From CAVQJU01 sp963754955 (GTDB taxonomy: Bacteria > Acidobacteriota > Vicinamibacteria > Vicinamibacterales > CAVVIG01), in assembly GCA_963754955.1 (NCBI GenBank), contig CAVWHY010000006.1:1-64000 (forward strand): a stretch of 64,000 nt of DNA, in the 5' to 3' direction. Shown in pieces: positions 55,126 to 64,000 of the stretch (its first letter is position 1; each line of letters begins with the position of its first letter). The position numbers and the translations under genes are program-made. The notes under the pieces were generated by a model that ran no database searches, was not told the DNA's origin, and saw nothing but the letters and a program-made list of their open reading frames with translations.

Positions 55126-57874
55126 TCACTTTCCGATCGCCGGCGCCTGCTGTTTCAGCGCGTCGAACCAGTGCTCGACGACCACCATGCTGGCCGGCGT
55201 CGCGTTGGGATCGCGGGCCGTCATGTCCTTGAGCATGAGGAAACGTTTGCCGTCGGAGGACACATCGTAGTGGCGGGAGGGATTTGGTTCGGCGTACGTG
55301 GCATCGAATACTTTCGACGGATTGCCCACGCTGAATGTCGAGCCCGACGTGTGGACGGGCACGCGGATGAGCGTCATCGAAGCATCCATGTAGAACAGCT
55401 CGCGGCCGTTGCGCGCCCACGCGGCGCGCGAGCCGCCCATCGTCGAGATCTGCCAGCGGCCGGCATCGACCTGCGGGAACGGCCGGACATAGATCTCGTC
55501 TCTTCCTGATTCGCCGGACTTGTACGCCAGAAAGCGGCCGTCCGGCGAGATCTCAGGGAAGAATCCGTTGAACAAGGGCCGGACCAGCCGTTCGGGTCTC
55601 GAGGCGCGTGAACCGGCGCCTCCGGCAGTCGCGGCGTCTGCCACGATGACCCGTCCAACTTCGTAGCCGAACAGGTGGGTCGCATCTGACGTGATGGATG
55701 TCGGCCGCTGTTCGTTCGCACTCGTCGTCAGCCGTTCGACAGCCCCGGTGCCATCGGCCGCCTGGCTATACCAATTCAACACGCCCATCCGCGCCGACAT
55801 GAAGATGATTCGCCGTCCGTCCGGCGTCCACAACGGCAGCCCGTCCATTCCCGGACTGAAGGTGAGGCGCCGCTGTGTCTTCCGGGCGAGATCCAGAATC
55901 CAGACCTCGGTGTTGCCGTCATCGGCGATACCGACGGCTACACGCGTGCCGTCGGGCGAGAGACGCCCCGGACCGTAGGCCCGCGGCGGCATCCCGATCG
56001 GTTCCTCGATCCCCTTTCGATCCACCCACACAAGTGAGGTCATCGGTGTGGGCTCGGCCGCCCCTTCCGGCACATAGGCAATCGCGCCAAAGCGAGAAGC
56101 GGTGTAGTTGGTTGCGCCGCTCCGCTTGGTCATCATCCGTTCGACGACCGTTACCGGGTCGCCCAGCAACTCGAGGCGAACCGGATCAAATCCCACGGCG
56201 CGCAGGCCCCCGGCAACCGCGTAGACCAGATACCCGGTCTGTCCCGAACCCGGCGGCGGCGCCACGTATTCAGCCTGGTTGGCCCCACGCACCAGCGTCT
56301 TGCGATGGCCCGTCTTCAAATCGAGCACGGCGACCTGTGCGCTGTCGGCGCGGCCGCCCGCGGAGACGGTGAAGATCACGCCGTGACCGCCTGGCAGCAT
56401 GGACGGGAAGACATGGTCCTCCTCGTGCTGCGCCGTGTCTGGCGTGGTCAACAGCGTGGGGGTGCCGCCGTCCGCCGACACGCGCCACAGGCCGGTCGCC
56501 GGGTCGTCCGTGGCGAACACGATGGTGTTATCGTCGCCCCAACTTGCACCGCGCGGGCCCCCTGTTAGCGGTGCGAGTGTGATGACCGGTCCCCCGGCGA
56601 TGGGCACCTTCTTGAGCACCTTGTACTGGACGAAGCCGATCCACCGACTATCGGGGGATACGAACGGTCCGTAGGCGTCGACGACGCCGGCGACCGGCCG
56701 CGCGTCGAGTCGATCGATCGCCCGCACCATCAAGGGACTGCCACCGGTCTCTGTTCCCCCGAAGCGGTACACGAGCTGCCGACCGTCCGGAGAAAGGGCC
56801 AGGTCGCGATCCAGGCTCGACACATTGAGCGGTTGGGCGGGCGGCGTCACGATCGCGAAGCGGGACGGCAGCGAGTGGAGCCACCGGTTCCGGCCGCATC
56901 AGCGCCCAGGCGACCAACGCGGCGATCGCGGCGCCCCCGGCCAGCCCGGTGATCGCCGCCCGCGTGACACGCCGGGCCGGAGCCGCCGCGTCTGCGAGCA
57001 TCTCTGCGGCCGGCGATGCGAGCGCGTCGTCGATCTCCAGCCGAGCGGCGGCCGCCGAATCGAGCCGACCCGCGCGATCTTTTTCCAGGCACCGTCGCAG
57101 GAGTCGGCGAATGGGCACGGGCGTGCCGATTGGCAACCGCGTCCAGTCTGGATCCTGCGTCAGCACCTGCGTCAGCGTGGCGGCGACATCCTCACCGGCG
57201 AACGCCTGCTGCCCGGTCAGCATTTCGTAGAGCACCGCGCCGAACGCCCAGAGGTCGGCCCGCATGTCGACCGGACGTCCCCGGGCCTGCTCGGGACTCA
57301 TGTACGCGGCGGTCCCGAGGAGGACGCTGTCCTCGGTCGCCAGCACATCCGGATTGGGCGAGTCCATCGGATCCGCCGGCGCGCTCTTGACGGAGTCGAG
57401 CGCCTTCGCGAGCCCGAAGTCGAGCACCTTTACGGTGCCGTCTTCACGAACCTTGATGTTCGCCGGCTTCAGGTCGCGATGGATGATCCCGCGCCCGTGC
57501 GCGGCTTCGAGCGCCAGGGCGATCTGCCTGGCGATCGGCAGCGCTTCGTCGATGGGCATGGCGCCCCGCGCGATCCGATCCGCGAGCGTCGGACCGTCGA
57601 CCAGTTCCATCACCAGCGCGTGCGTGCCGTTGGCAGCCTCTAGACCGTGAATCTGCGCGACGTGCGGATGATTGAGGGACGCGAGGACTTGCGCCTCCTG
57701 ATGGAAGCGTGCGAGGCGCTCGGGGCTCGCGGCGAGAGCTGGCAGCAGCACCTTGAGTGCTACGTCACGATGGAGCGTCGTGTCGCGCGCCCGATACACC
57801 TCTCCCGTGCTGCCCGTGCCGAGTAGCCGGTCGATTTCATACTGGCCGAGCGATGTGCCCCGCGCTACAGGCAT
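55126..57874 (-). CDS. Ser/Thr protein kinase with PD40 beta-propeller sensor (frame-interrupted)
   Basis: A transmembrane Hanks-type kinase of about 915 residues. Kinase motifs: LLGTGSTGEVYRARD (glycine loop), VALKVL (ATP Lys), IIHRDLKPANIKV (catalytic loop), VLDFGLAK (DFG) and GTAAYMSPEQARG. One transmembrane helix (ITGLAGGAAIAALVAWALM) precedes an extracytoplasmic TolB/PD40 propeller (LALSPDGRQLVYRFGG; FVSPDSRWIGFVQ; LSPDGTRVAVGIAD). The frame moves +1 near 56870 at the end of the membrane segment. Just upstream on the same strand is an FHA/winged-helix gene, a plausible phosphorylation target. Confidence 0.88.
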
Positions 57875-57911
57875 CTGCGTGTCGGCTTTCCTCGTATCGG
57901 CTGACGCCTGC

Positions 57912-58595
57912 TCAAACGAGGTCCACCGTCTGGGTGGCCGCCGCATCGGTGAGGCGGCGGAACTGCAGGGACACGGATCCGAGACGGATGCAGGCCCCGT
58001 CTCTGAGCGTCACAGGCGCCGTGACGCGCACCTCGTCCGCGAACGTGCCGTTCTTGCTGGAGAGATCGTGGAGGGTCACGGCCGTGTCGGTGACGGTGAG
58101 CAGGGCATGACGCCGCGACACCCCGTCGGCGGCGATGCGGAGATCCGCGGCAGGGTCGGGACCCAGCCGGATGCTCGCAGACCGATCGCGGCCGACCACG
58201 TTCTCGCCGGCCACGAGCGGCGCGCGGTCGCTGTCCGACGCCAGCCAGCATTGTGCCGCCGCCGCGGCGGTGGCCGGCATGGAGCTTTCCGTCGCCTTCG
58301 CCACGAACGCATAGCCGAACCGGTGAAGCGTGCGCAGGTACACCGGTTGGCGAACGTCGTCGCCGAGCACGCCGCGAATTTCAGCGACCAGGACGGCGAG
58401 GCTGCCATCCGATACGAACGTGTGAGGCCAGAGCCGCTGGTGGATGTCGCCCTTTGGCATCGCAGCGGGCCGTTCCTGCACCAGCATCGCGAGGAGATCG
58501 AACGCCTTGGGCGACAGATGTATCGGGAGGCTCCCGCGCAGCAGCTGGCGGGTCCCGGCGTCGAGGGTGAATCCGCCGAATGTGACGCTCAACAA
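57912..58595 (-). CDS. Winged-helix transcription regulator fused to an FHA domain
   Basis: A 227-residue protein. Residues 1-98 are an OmpR/PhoB-type winged helix (HLSPKAFDLLAMLVQERP, LWPHTFVSDGSLAVLVAEIR, LRTLHRFGYAFVA). Residues 125-215 are an FHA phosphothreonine-binding domain with GRDRSA, VSRRHALLTV and DLSSKNGTF. There is no receiver domain. The fusion plus the adjacent Ser/Thr kinase suggests control by Thr phosphorylation, as in mycobacterial EmbR-PknH, but without EmbR's middle domain. The start is one of two adjacent TTG codons (58595 or 58592); no ATG or GTG is available. Confidence 0.85.
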   Translation of the reverse strand: MLSVTFGGFTLDAGTRQLLRGSLPIHLSPKAFDLLAMLVQERPAAMPKGDIHQRLWPHTFVSDGSLAVLVAEIRGVLGDDVRQPVYLRTLHRFGYAFVAKATESSMPATAAAAAQCWLASDSDRAPLVAGENVVGRDRSASIRLGPDPAADLRIAADGVSRRHALLTVTDTAVTLHDLSSKNGTFADEVRVTAPVTLRDGACIRLGSVSLQFRRLTDAAATQTVDLV

Positions 58596-58689
58596 CTTAA
58601 GGGGATCCTAATCCTTTCCTAACGACTGTGCCTGGCCGGATCCACAGAATCAGCGGGCGGAACAAACCGCAGGAACGGAAGGACATCCC

Positions 58690-59124
58690 ATGAGATTCAT
58701 CGCTGGTTTCGCAGTCACTGCACTCGTTTTGAGCACGGGAGCCGCTTCGGTGTCGGCGTCGGGAGGAGACAGACGGCTGCACGCGACGAAGGAGTGCTCC
58801 GAGTACCACGGCAACGCAGGCGAGTGGTGCACGATTTCCTCCTCGAACGTCCGGAGCCTCCCAGTCGGCACGAAGGTCTTCTACACGCAGCCGATTGGCA
58901 TCCCAACGGGGATGTTGGACAGCAACGTCGTGCTCGACGCCGGGAACGGCAACAGGGCCGTCGGCCGCTGCACGTTCGACCTGGCGACCGGTCTCGGACT
59001 GTGCACGTTCTCGGACGGAACCGGACGGTTGGCCGGGTTCAATGCCCGTGTCGATGTCGCGTCCCTCGGCGGCAACGATTTCTCCTGGGAGGGGACGTAC
59101 AGCTTCGAGCACGATCGCGACTAG
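58690..59124 (+). CDS. Small secreted beta-rich protein
   Basis: A 144-residue exported protein with a signal peptide (FIAGFAVTALVLSTGAASVSA) and four Cys in the mature part (ECSEYH, EWCTIS, GRCTFDL, GLCTFS). The pattern CTFDLATGLGLCTFSDGTGRL recalls the allene oxide cyclase/dirigent-type barrel; this is only a resemblance. GGAAGGA precedes ATG 58690. It is divergent from the FHA regulator gene, separated by 94 bp, and could be its target. Confidence 0.72.
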   Translation: MRFIAGFAVTALVLSTGAASVSASGGDRRLHATKECSEYHGNAGEWCTISSSNVRSLPVGTKVFYTQPIGIPTGMLDSNVVLDAGNGNRAVGRCTFDLATGLGLCTFSDGTGRLAGFNARVDVASLGGNDFSWEGTYSFEHDRD

Positions 59125-59178
59125 GGATTCTCCGCAATCGGAAACAGGCAGGGGCGCACGGGCAGCGTGCGCCCTCGC

Positions 59179-60099
59179 CTATTGCTGACTGACGCGAGTC
59201 AGTTGCGCGAAGTAGTTGGTGATGCCGTCCGGATCGCCGAGCCAGATGGTCCGCAGGCCCGTGCCGAAGTTGCCGAGGGGCGTCGCGATCGTCACGCCTT
59301 GCGCTTTGGCGCGCGCGTCCACGAGCGCGACGTCCGAGATGACGTATTGAATGCCGGCCGTGTACGTGTTCGCGGGCAGGCCCGTGCCGAACGACCACAC
59401 GTTCACCGTCATGGTGCCGTGGCGGAACGGATACTTCGTCGTGCCGAGCAGCGCCGATTCCACCGGCTTCAGCTCTTCGAGGCCCACGAACTCGCGGTAG
59501 AACGCGCGGCTCTTCGTCAGATCCGAAACGGTCAGGCCGACCTCGAGGTTCGCGAACGTCTCGGGCGGGGCGCCGGGCGCGACGACGAGCTCCACCCACT
59601 GGTTATCCGGATCGAGGACCATCGCGCCGCGCGTTCCGCCCTCACGGGCTTTGAACGCCGGCGCGGGCAGGCCGTGCGACGCGAACCGCGCCGTCAGCGC
59701 CGCTTCGTCCGGGAAGAAGAACGTGAACACGCGCAGGCCCGTGGTGTCGCGGACAGCGCCCGACTTGTCCTGGCGTCCCGGCGTCGAACCCGTGAGCTTG
59801 ATTTCGCTCGTGCCGACCTGGAACCGCGACATCTGGTTGCCGCCGGCCATGCCGATCGGCGGCAACGCCTTCAGCCCGAGCACGTCGCCGTAGAACTCGA
59901 GCACCTTCGCGCGATCCACGGTGAACCGGCGAAACACGTTCATCGACGGCTGCGTCAGCAGCGACGCGATGGCGACAGGCTTCGCCACATCGCTTCCGCC
60001 GGCGGTTTGTGCGCCGGTCGGCGCGGGCCGGGCGAGGACGCAGATGCCGACCGCAACCATGGTGTACAGATGCGGAGCCGACCGGATGCGGGATTTCAT
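59179..60099 (-). CDS. Secreted two-domain VOC (glyoxalase-fold) protein
   Basis: A 306-residue exported protein with two VOC domains. The first begins MNVFRRFTVDRAKVLEFYGD and ends LDPDNQWVELVVAPG; the second begins VGLTVSDLTKSRAFYREFVG and ends WLGDPDGITNYFAQL. The paired domains form a single metal site in dioxygenases of this shape. ATG 60099 is preceded by TATCGT seven bases away and no ribosome binding site. The frame is open far upstream into the next gene, but only because of a frame error there. Confidence 0.82.
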   Translation of the reverse strand: MKSRIRSAPHLYTMVAVGICVLARPAPTGAQTAGGSDVAKPVAIASLLTQPSMNVFRRFTVDRAKVLEFYGDVLGLKALPPIGMAGGNQMSRFQVGTSEIKLTGSTPGRQDKSGAVRDTTGLRVFTFFFPDEAALTARFASHGLPAPAFKAREGGTRGAMVLDPDNQWVELVVAPGAPPETFANLEVGLTVSDLTKSRAFYREFVGLEELKPVESALLGTTKYPFRHGTMTVNVWSFGTGLPANTYTAGIQYVISDVALVDARAKAQGVTIATPLGNFGTGLRTIWLGDPDGITNYFAQLTRVSQQ

Positions 60100-60112
60100 G
60101 GGTGAGACGATA

Positions 60113-61241
60113 TCACGCTGAAACTGGGTCGGGTGGGTCCGGTGATCGATCACGATGCCGTGGGACCGCTGCCGCATCATGGCTTCGATAGGCCCGGCAT
60201 AGAAGAGAAAGGTCAGCAGCACGACCGACAGGCCGCCGGCGGCGATCAGCGCGTATACCCCGCGCCAGCCGGTCGCGATCGACGCGATCAGGAACAGCGG
60301 CGGAAGGGCCTCGCGGCGGAACAGCACGAACACCGCGGCGGCCACGCGGAGAATCCGCGAGCCGGTGGCCCGGGCGGCGTCGAGGCACGGCAAACTCGAT
60401 CGGCCGTGTTTCGAGCAAGAAGTGCCGGACGCCGGAGGCCTTGCGCACCATGTGCATCGCGAGGAGCAGCGTCGCGGGGAGCGCCAGCGCCACGCCCACG
60501 GCCAGCACCGCGCCGCGCGGGCCGATGCCCTGGCGCCACCAGCCCGCGATGAGGCCGGCGTAGCAGAGCCCGTGAACCGCCTGGTTGAGCAGCGTGTCGA
60601 GCTGCTGCCCGCGAGAGGATTCGGACAGCGACAGCCGCGCCATCTCTCCGTCGATGCCTCCCGTGATCGAAGCCAGCCAGAGGCGCAGCACCCCGACGAT
60701 CATCGTCTGCTGGCTCGTTTGCGCCATCATCCAGGCGCTCGTCGACCCGACGCCCGCGGTCAGCAGCACGGCGTGCTTCGCGCTGAGGCCGAGCCACAAC
60801 AGCAGGTAGCTCGCCACGCGGCTCATCCGCCGGTGCACGCGCCGCGAGCGCCAGCCGTCGGTCGGCTTACCGGACTGGCGCAGCAGTTCCCGCGCGGACG
60901 CACGGCGGGCGGCCGCCGTCGACACGTCCAGCACCGATCCGGCGGGCACTTTGATCGGCCGCGGCAGCCCAATCGTGCCCTCGGCCTGCCACGCGAGCGG
61001 CCGGCGCAGCGGGTGCCAGTCGATGTGCCAGGTTCCCTCGCGGGGCAGATGCGTGAACATCGCCACCGTCAACGCGACGTCGTCGGGAATCCGGAGCATG
61101 CCGGAGAGCAGAGGGTTGCGTTCTTCGGCGCGGCGGGCGGCGCGGCGGTTGCGCTCGGCCGTCGTCAGCCCGAGAAAGCGCGGGCCGGGGCCGTCGACGG
61201 CGATCTGGATGCGGTCTGTCGCTTGGATGGCAGTCTCACAT
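60113..61241 (-). CDS. CDP-alcohol phosphatidyltransferase-like membrane protein (frame-interrupted)
   Basis: About 375 residues. The N-terminal part includes QIAVDGPGPRFLGLTTAERN (near 61190) and ELLRQSGKPTDGWRSRRVHR, as in bifunctional nucleotidyl/CDP-alcohol transferases. The transferase signature is IDGEMARLSLSESSRGQQLD plus TLLN: its spacing fits DG-x2-AR-x8-G-x3-D-x3-D, but the first Asp is Gly and the last (catalytic base) is Asn. Membrane helices follow. The frame moves +1 near 60390, and an extra base near 61238 seems to separate the ATG at 61241 from the rest. The exact 3' end is uncertain. Confidence 0.65.
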
Positions 61242-61382
61242 CACCGATCAGCTGGGACAACAAAAAACGGTCCGCGGATTCAAGCGTTTGCGGCGTTCAC
61301 AACGCCGAGGGATCGACGAGCTCGGCGTGGTCAATATTTTGTTAAAAATTCGATGATTGGCCGATTTGTTTTCGATCAATCA

Positions 61383-61411
61383 TTGACACGCTCCCGCCCG
61401 TCCGGTACGAT
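61383..61411 (+). promoter_or_regulatory. Sigma-70-type promoter
   Basis: TTGACA (61383-61388), a 17-bp spacer, and TACGAT (61406-61411) give a near-consensus promoter. The expected transcription start (about 61418) is only about four bases before ATG 61422, so the mRNA would have almost no leader. The upstream 60 bp are AT-rich, which could act as an UP element. Confidence 0.8.
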
Positions 61412-61421
61412 ACACGCCCAT

Positions 61422-62615
61422 ATGATCTTCAGAAAACGCGATGCTGGCCGGTATTCGTGTGTACTGCTCCTTTTTGCGGCGGCGTGCAGCACCACCCCGA
61501 CGGTTCCTTCGAGCGGGAGCAGTACGGCGGCCCCGGCAGCAGCGTCGACCGAAACCGAATCCGGCGCCGGCCGTGTCGGCATCGAGTCCACGGGATCGAT
61601 CGTGGCGCCGCGCCCGGTCTCGCCCGCGACGAATGCCGTCGTCAGGAACCAGGACCAGCCCGTCGTTCTCGTCGTCTCGAACGCCGTGGTGACGAAACCG
61701 GGCGGCACCACCTACACGTTCGAAGTGGCCACCGATCTCGGGTTCGCGAACAAGGTCCAGACGAAAGACGCGGTGCCTGAGGGGAGCGGCACGACCGCCG
61801 TGGGCCTCGATCCGCTTGCCGCCGGCAGGGACTACTACTGGCACGCGCGGGCGCAGGGTGCGGGGACCACCGGCGTGTTCGGCGCGACGTTCAAGTTCAC
61901 CGTCGGCCCGGCAATCACCATCAACTCGCCGGTGCCCATCGCGCCCCTGAACAATGCCCGGACGAGCGCGCGGCCCGCTCTGCGCGTGGCCAACGCCGTG
62001 CGCACAGGGCCCGCCGGTCCCATCACTTACCGATTCGAGGTCAGCGCCGTGTCGAGCTTTGTCTCGATCATCATGACCGGCACCAATTCCGAAGGCGTCA
62101 ACGAAACCGGCTTCATTCCGCCGACGGATTTGCCGACGACCAGCGTCCTGTTCTGGCGCGCCATCGCGTTTGATCTGGGCAACGGCGTGTCGAGCGCGCC
62201 GAGCGCCGTACAGACCTTCAGCACGAGCCTGCCGTCGCAGGCGGAGACGGTGGCCGCCCAACTGGGCCAGCCGCTCTGGCCTGGCGAAGTGCCGACCGGC
62301 ACGGTTGGCCACGCGACCATGGGCGAGGCCGGTGCGTTCGGCGTCGGCTGGAACATTCAGACCCTGCACTACGCGCCGGGCAACGTGAACTTCCAGAGCC
62401 CGGACATCGAGATGGTCCGGTTGTTCGACCTGCTCGATCGCGGCTTCGATCCGGACGGCGCCGCTGCCTGGATGAACCAGCACGGGTACCCGACGCAGGC
62501 GCTCTGGTATCCGCCGCCCGAGAAGGCGGTCATCGGGCTGAAGTACGTCTACATCGCCGCCCGCGGCAAGGTCTCGGTCAACGGGATCTGGGACATCGTG
62601 CTGAGGGTCGAGTGA
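61422..62615 (+). CDS. Lipoprotein with fibronectin type III-like repeats
   Basis: A 397-residue exported protein. The N-terminus (YSCVLLLFAAACSTT) ends in a lipobox-like AAAC, so it is probably a lipoprotein. Two sandwich repeats follow: PRPVSPATNAVVRNQDQPVV to FGATFKFTVGP and NSPVPIAPLNNARTSARPAL to SAVQTFST. Each includes the YTFEVATDLGF / YRFEVSAVSSF type strand. The C-terminal 110 residues (LWPGEVPTGTVGHATMGE to IWDIVLRVE) are a separate domain I do not recognise. It is driven by the strong promoter just upstream and followed by an outer-membrane barrel gene. Confidence 0.78.
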   Translation: MIFRKRDAGRYSCVLLLFAAACSTTPTVPSSGSSTAAPAAASTETESGAGRVGIESTGSIVAPRPVSPATNAVVRNQDQPVVLVVSNAVVTKPGGTTYTFEVATDLGFANKVQTKDAVPEGSGTTAVGLDPLAAGRDYYWHARAQGAGTTGVFGATFKFTVGPAITINSPVPIAPLNNARTSARPALRVANAVRTGPAGPITYRFEVSAVSSFVSIIMTGTNSEGVNETGFIPPTDLPTTSVLFWRAIAFDLGNGVSSAPSAVQTFSTSLPSQAETVAAQLGQPLWPGEVPTGTVGHATMGEAGAFGVGWNIQTLHYAPGNVNFQSPDIEMVRLFDLLDRGFDPDGAAAWMNQHGYPTQALWYPPPEKAVIGLKYVYIAARGKVSVNGIWDIVLRVE

Positions 62616-62632
62616 TTTCCGTGGAGACACGA

Positions 62633-63272
62633 ATGAAGCATGCGATCGCGACCATCCTCGCGGGGATGGCGCTCACCTGCCCGGCGTACGCGCAAGCGCC
62701 CGACTCGGCAGGCTACATCGAGGGCGTCGCGCAATCGACGTTCGGCAACGTGACGAGCCAGTCGTACGGCGTCGAGGGCGGGTTTTCGATCGCGTCCCGG
62801 CTGCAGATCTTCGGCGAGGTGGCGCACGTCAACGACACCGCGACCGCCGACGCTCGCGGCCAGCGCGCAGGTGATCGCCACGGCCTTGTCGCAGACGCAG
62901 CCCAACGTCGGCTACCACGCCGAGCAGCCCACGACGTTCGGCGCCGGCGGCATCCGTTTCCTGTTTCCGACGTCGGCGAAAGTGGAGCCGTATGTGCTCG
63001 TCGGAGCGGGCGTGGCGGCGGTCAAGAAGAACGTCACCTATACGGTCAACGGCAGCGATGTCACCGGCAACCTCGGGCAGTACGGGATCGTGCTCGGCAC
63101 GGATCTGTCGGGGACTGAAACGAAGATGATGCTGGACTTCGGAGGCGGCGTGGCCTGGGCCGTGTGGCAGAAGCTCGTGCTCGATTTCCAGTACCGCTAC
63201 GGGCACGTGTTCACCGACGATGAGGGGCTCAACATCAGCCGGGCCGGTATCGGCGTCGGCGTCCGGTTTTAG
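62633..63272 (+). CDS. Outer-membrane beta-barrel protein, OmpW/OmpA-like (frame-interrupted)
   Basis: About 212 residues with a signal peptide (AIATILAGMALTCPAYA) and eight amphipathic strands, for example SYGVEGGFSIASRLQIFGEV, EPYVLVGAGVAAVKKNV, LDFGGGVAWAVWQKLVLDF and the last strand ISRAGIGVGVRF with terminal Phe. The frame moves +1 near 62848 (extra base before CTCGCGG); without it the join reads LAASAQVIATALSQ. It lies 17 bp after the lipoprotein gene. Confidence 0.8.
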
Positions 63273-63285
63273 CGGCGCCCGCACG

Positions 63286-63816
63286 ATGACCCCGCGAACC
63301 GGCCGTGGCAGGCGCGGCCGCCCGCCGAAGTTCGGGCGACCGGGGCGAGTGGTGGCGCTCACGCTGCCGGAAGAAGTCGTTCTGGGTCTCCGGAAGGTCA
63401 ACGCCGACCTCGCGTGGGCGATCGTCACGCTCTTCAACAAGACCTCGACGGCGGCGAAGACGACACGCCTCACCCTGCATCCGTCCGACGAGGCCGAGCT
63501 TGTCGCCGTGGGCGGCTTGCGGTCGCTGATCGTCGTGCCGCGGCAGCTGTTCACGAACCTCGACCTGCCGGGCGTCAGCATCATTCCCCTGCACGACGAC
63601 CGCGCCTTCCTGGCGCTCGAGCCGGGCCACGGCATGTCCGACCTCGTGCTCGCCGTCGACGATCGGCTGGCGGAGACGCCCCTCGACCGCCGGAAAGCGG
63701 CCGCGCTCCGGCGGCTGCGCAAGCAGCTGCGCCAATGGCGCAGTAACCCGCGCCTCCGCTGCGAGGCCCACACGATCATCGTCGTCGAACGCAGCCGATC
63801 GCGCCGTTCCGCGTAG
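63286..63816 (+). CDS. Protein of unknown function with AT-hook-like N-terminus
   Basis: A 176-residue soluble protein. Residues 2-18 (RTGRGRRGRPPKFGRPGR) contain an AT-hook-like GRP core flanked by Arg and could bind DNA. The middle has VVALTLPEEVVLGLRKVNAD and LIVVPRQLFTNLDLPGVSII, and the C-terminus is Arg-rich. I see no known enzyme motif. A longer in-frame start would overlap the barrel gene, so ATG 63286 is preferred. Confidence 0.65.
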   Translation: MTPRTGRGRRGRPPKFGRPGRVVALTLPEEVVLGLRKVNADLAWAIVTLFNKTSTAAKTTRLTLHPSDEAELVAVGGLRSLIVVPRQLFTNLDLPGVSIIPLHDDRAFLALEPGHGMSDLVLAVDDRLAETPLDRRKAAALRRLRKQLRQWRSNPRLRCEAHTIIVVERSRSRRSA

Positions 63817-63840
63817 CGAGTCCTGCGGCACAATGGGTGG

Positions 63841-64000
63841 ATGAAGATCGACCGCTTTCGCGTGCGGCCAGGCGACGCTGACGCCCTTCGCAGACAGCGT
63901 CCCGATGCGACACCAGGCCTCGACGACAAGGACGATGCACAGGACCAGCTCGAGCACGGCATCGAACGGCTGGGTGCCCTCCAGGGCCTCCTCTACGCGC
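63841..64000 (+). CDS. Polyphosphate kinase 2 family protein (partial, runs off the window)
   Basis: Only the first 53 codons are present. MKIDRFRVRPGDADALRRQR, followed by PDATPGLDDKDDAQDQL and LGALQGLLYA, matches the N-terminal helix region of PPK2-family polyphosphate:nucleotide phosphotransferases, where the P-loop comes about 30 residues later. The identification rests on this short stretch. Confidence 0.7.
   Translation, partial: MKIDRFRVRPGDADALRRQRPDATPGLDDKDDAQDQLEHGIERLGALQGLLYA

Noticed and set aside
59179..60393. Fusion of a membrane protein segment to the VOC protein
   Set aside because: The upstream extension is the displaced 3' part of the CDP-alcohol transferase gene, read open only after a +1 shift; a signal peptide starts at ATG 60099.

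Overview
The window is GC-rich, Gram-negative chromosomal DNA. Its gene content resembles Acidobacteriota, most likely class Vicinamibacteria: a TonB receptor with an N-terminal carboxypeptidase-regulatory domain, a Ser/Thr kinase fused to PD40 beta-propeller repeats, a PQQ propeller dehydrogenase, many Tat- or Sec-exported enzymes, and four paralogues of a secreted family typical of that phylum. This assignment is inference from content. I saw no rRNA, tRNA, CRISPR array, prophage or insertion sequence.

Layout: 0-3 kb, split proton-translocating transhydrogenase (pntAA-pntAB-pntB). 3-9.3 kb, M28 peptidase, a Tat-exported thiamine-diphosphate enzyme, then a cytochrome c / 2Fe-2S / molybdopterin oxidoreductase set. 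9.3-16.6 kb, secreted proteins of one paralogous family with VOC, M24 peptidase and amidohydrolase genes. 16.6-28 kb, TonB receptor, MmgE/PrpD, lipocalin-like protein, argG, a BamA-like barrel with a coupled periplasmic protein, a PEBP protein and a Rossmann-like protein. 28-36 kb, topoisomerase IB, PRC-barrel, methyltransferases, esterase, DinB, an AbrB/PIN toxin-antitoxin pair and a thioesterase. 36-46 kb, MetE-like protein, MFS exporter, PilT, M29 and gluzincin peptidases, pirin, MBL hydrolase. 46-55 kb, RND pump, sulfite-oxidase-like protein, MBL hydrolase, PQQ dehydrogenase. 55-64 kb, Ser/Thr kinase with an FHA/winged-helix regulator, VOC protein, CDP-alcohol phosphotransferase, lipoprotein, outer-membrane barrel, and the start of a PPK2 gene.

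Two repeat systems fill most spacers. One is a set of GTAG-headed stem-loops (REP-like, often in inverted pairs) that sit at gene 3' ends and often supply the stop codon; one pair lies inside a coding region. The other is several unrelated families of 7-bp tandem repeats, some folding into long hairpins, which supply start codons, stop codons, apparent signal peptides and protein C-termini.

Many genes are split between frames. In almost every case the reading frame moves by net +1 (one or a few extra bases); I found no case that needs a deletion. This looks like systematic insertion error in the assembly rather than gene decay, so I annotate these as interrupted genes of intact families. Several genes lacking a Shine-Dalgarno sequence have TANNNT exactly six bases before the start codon, which suggests leaderless transcripts.
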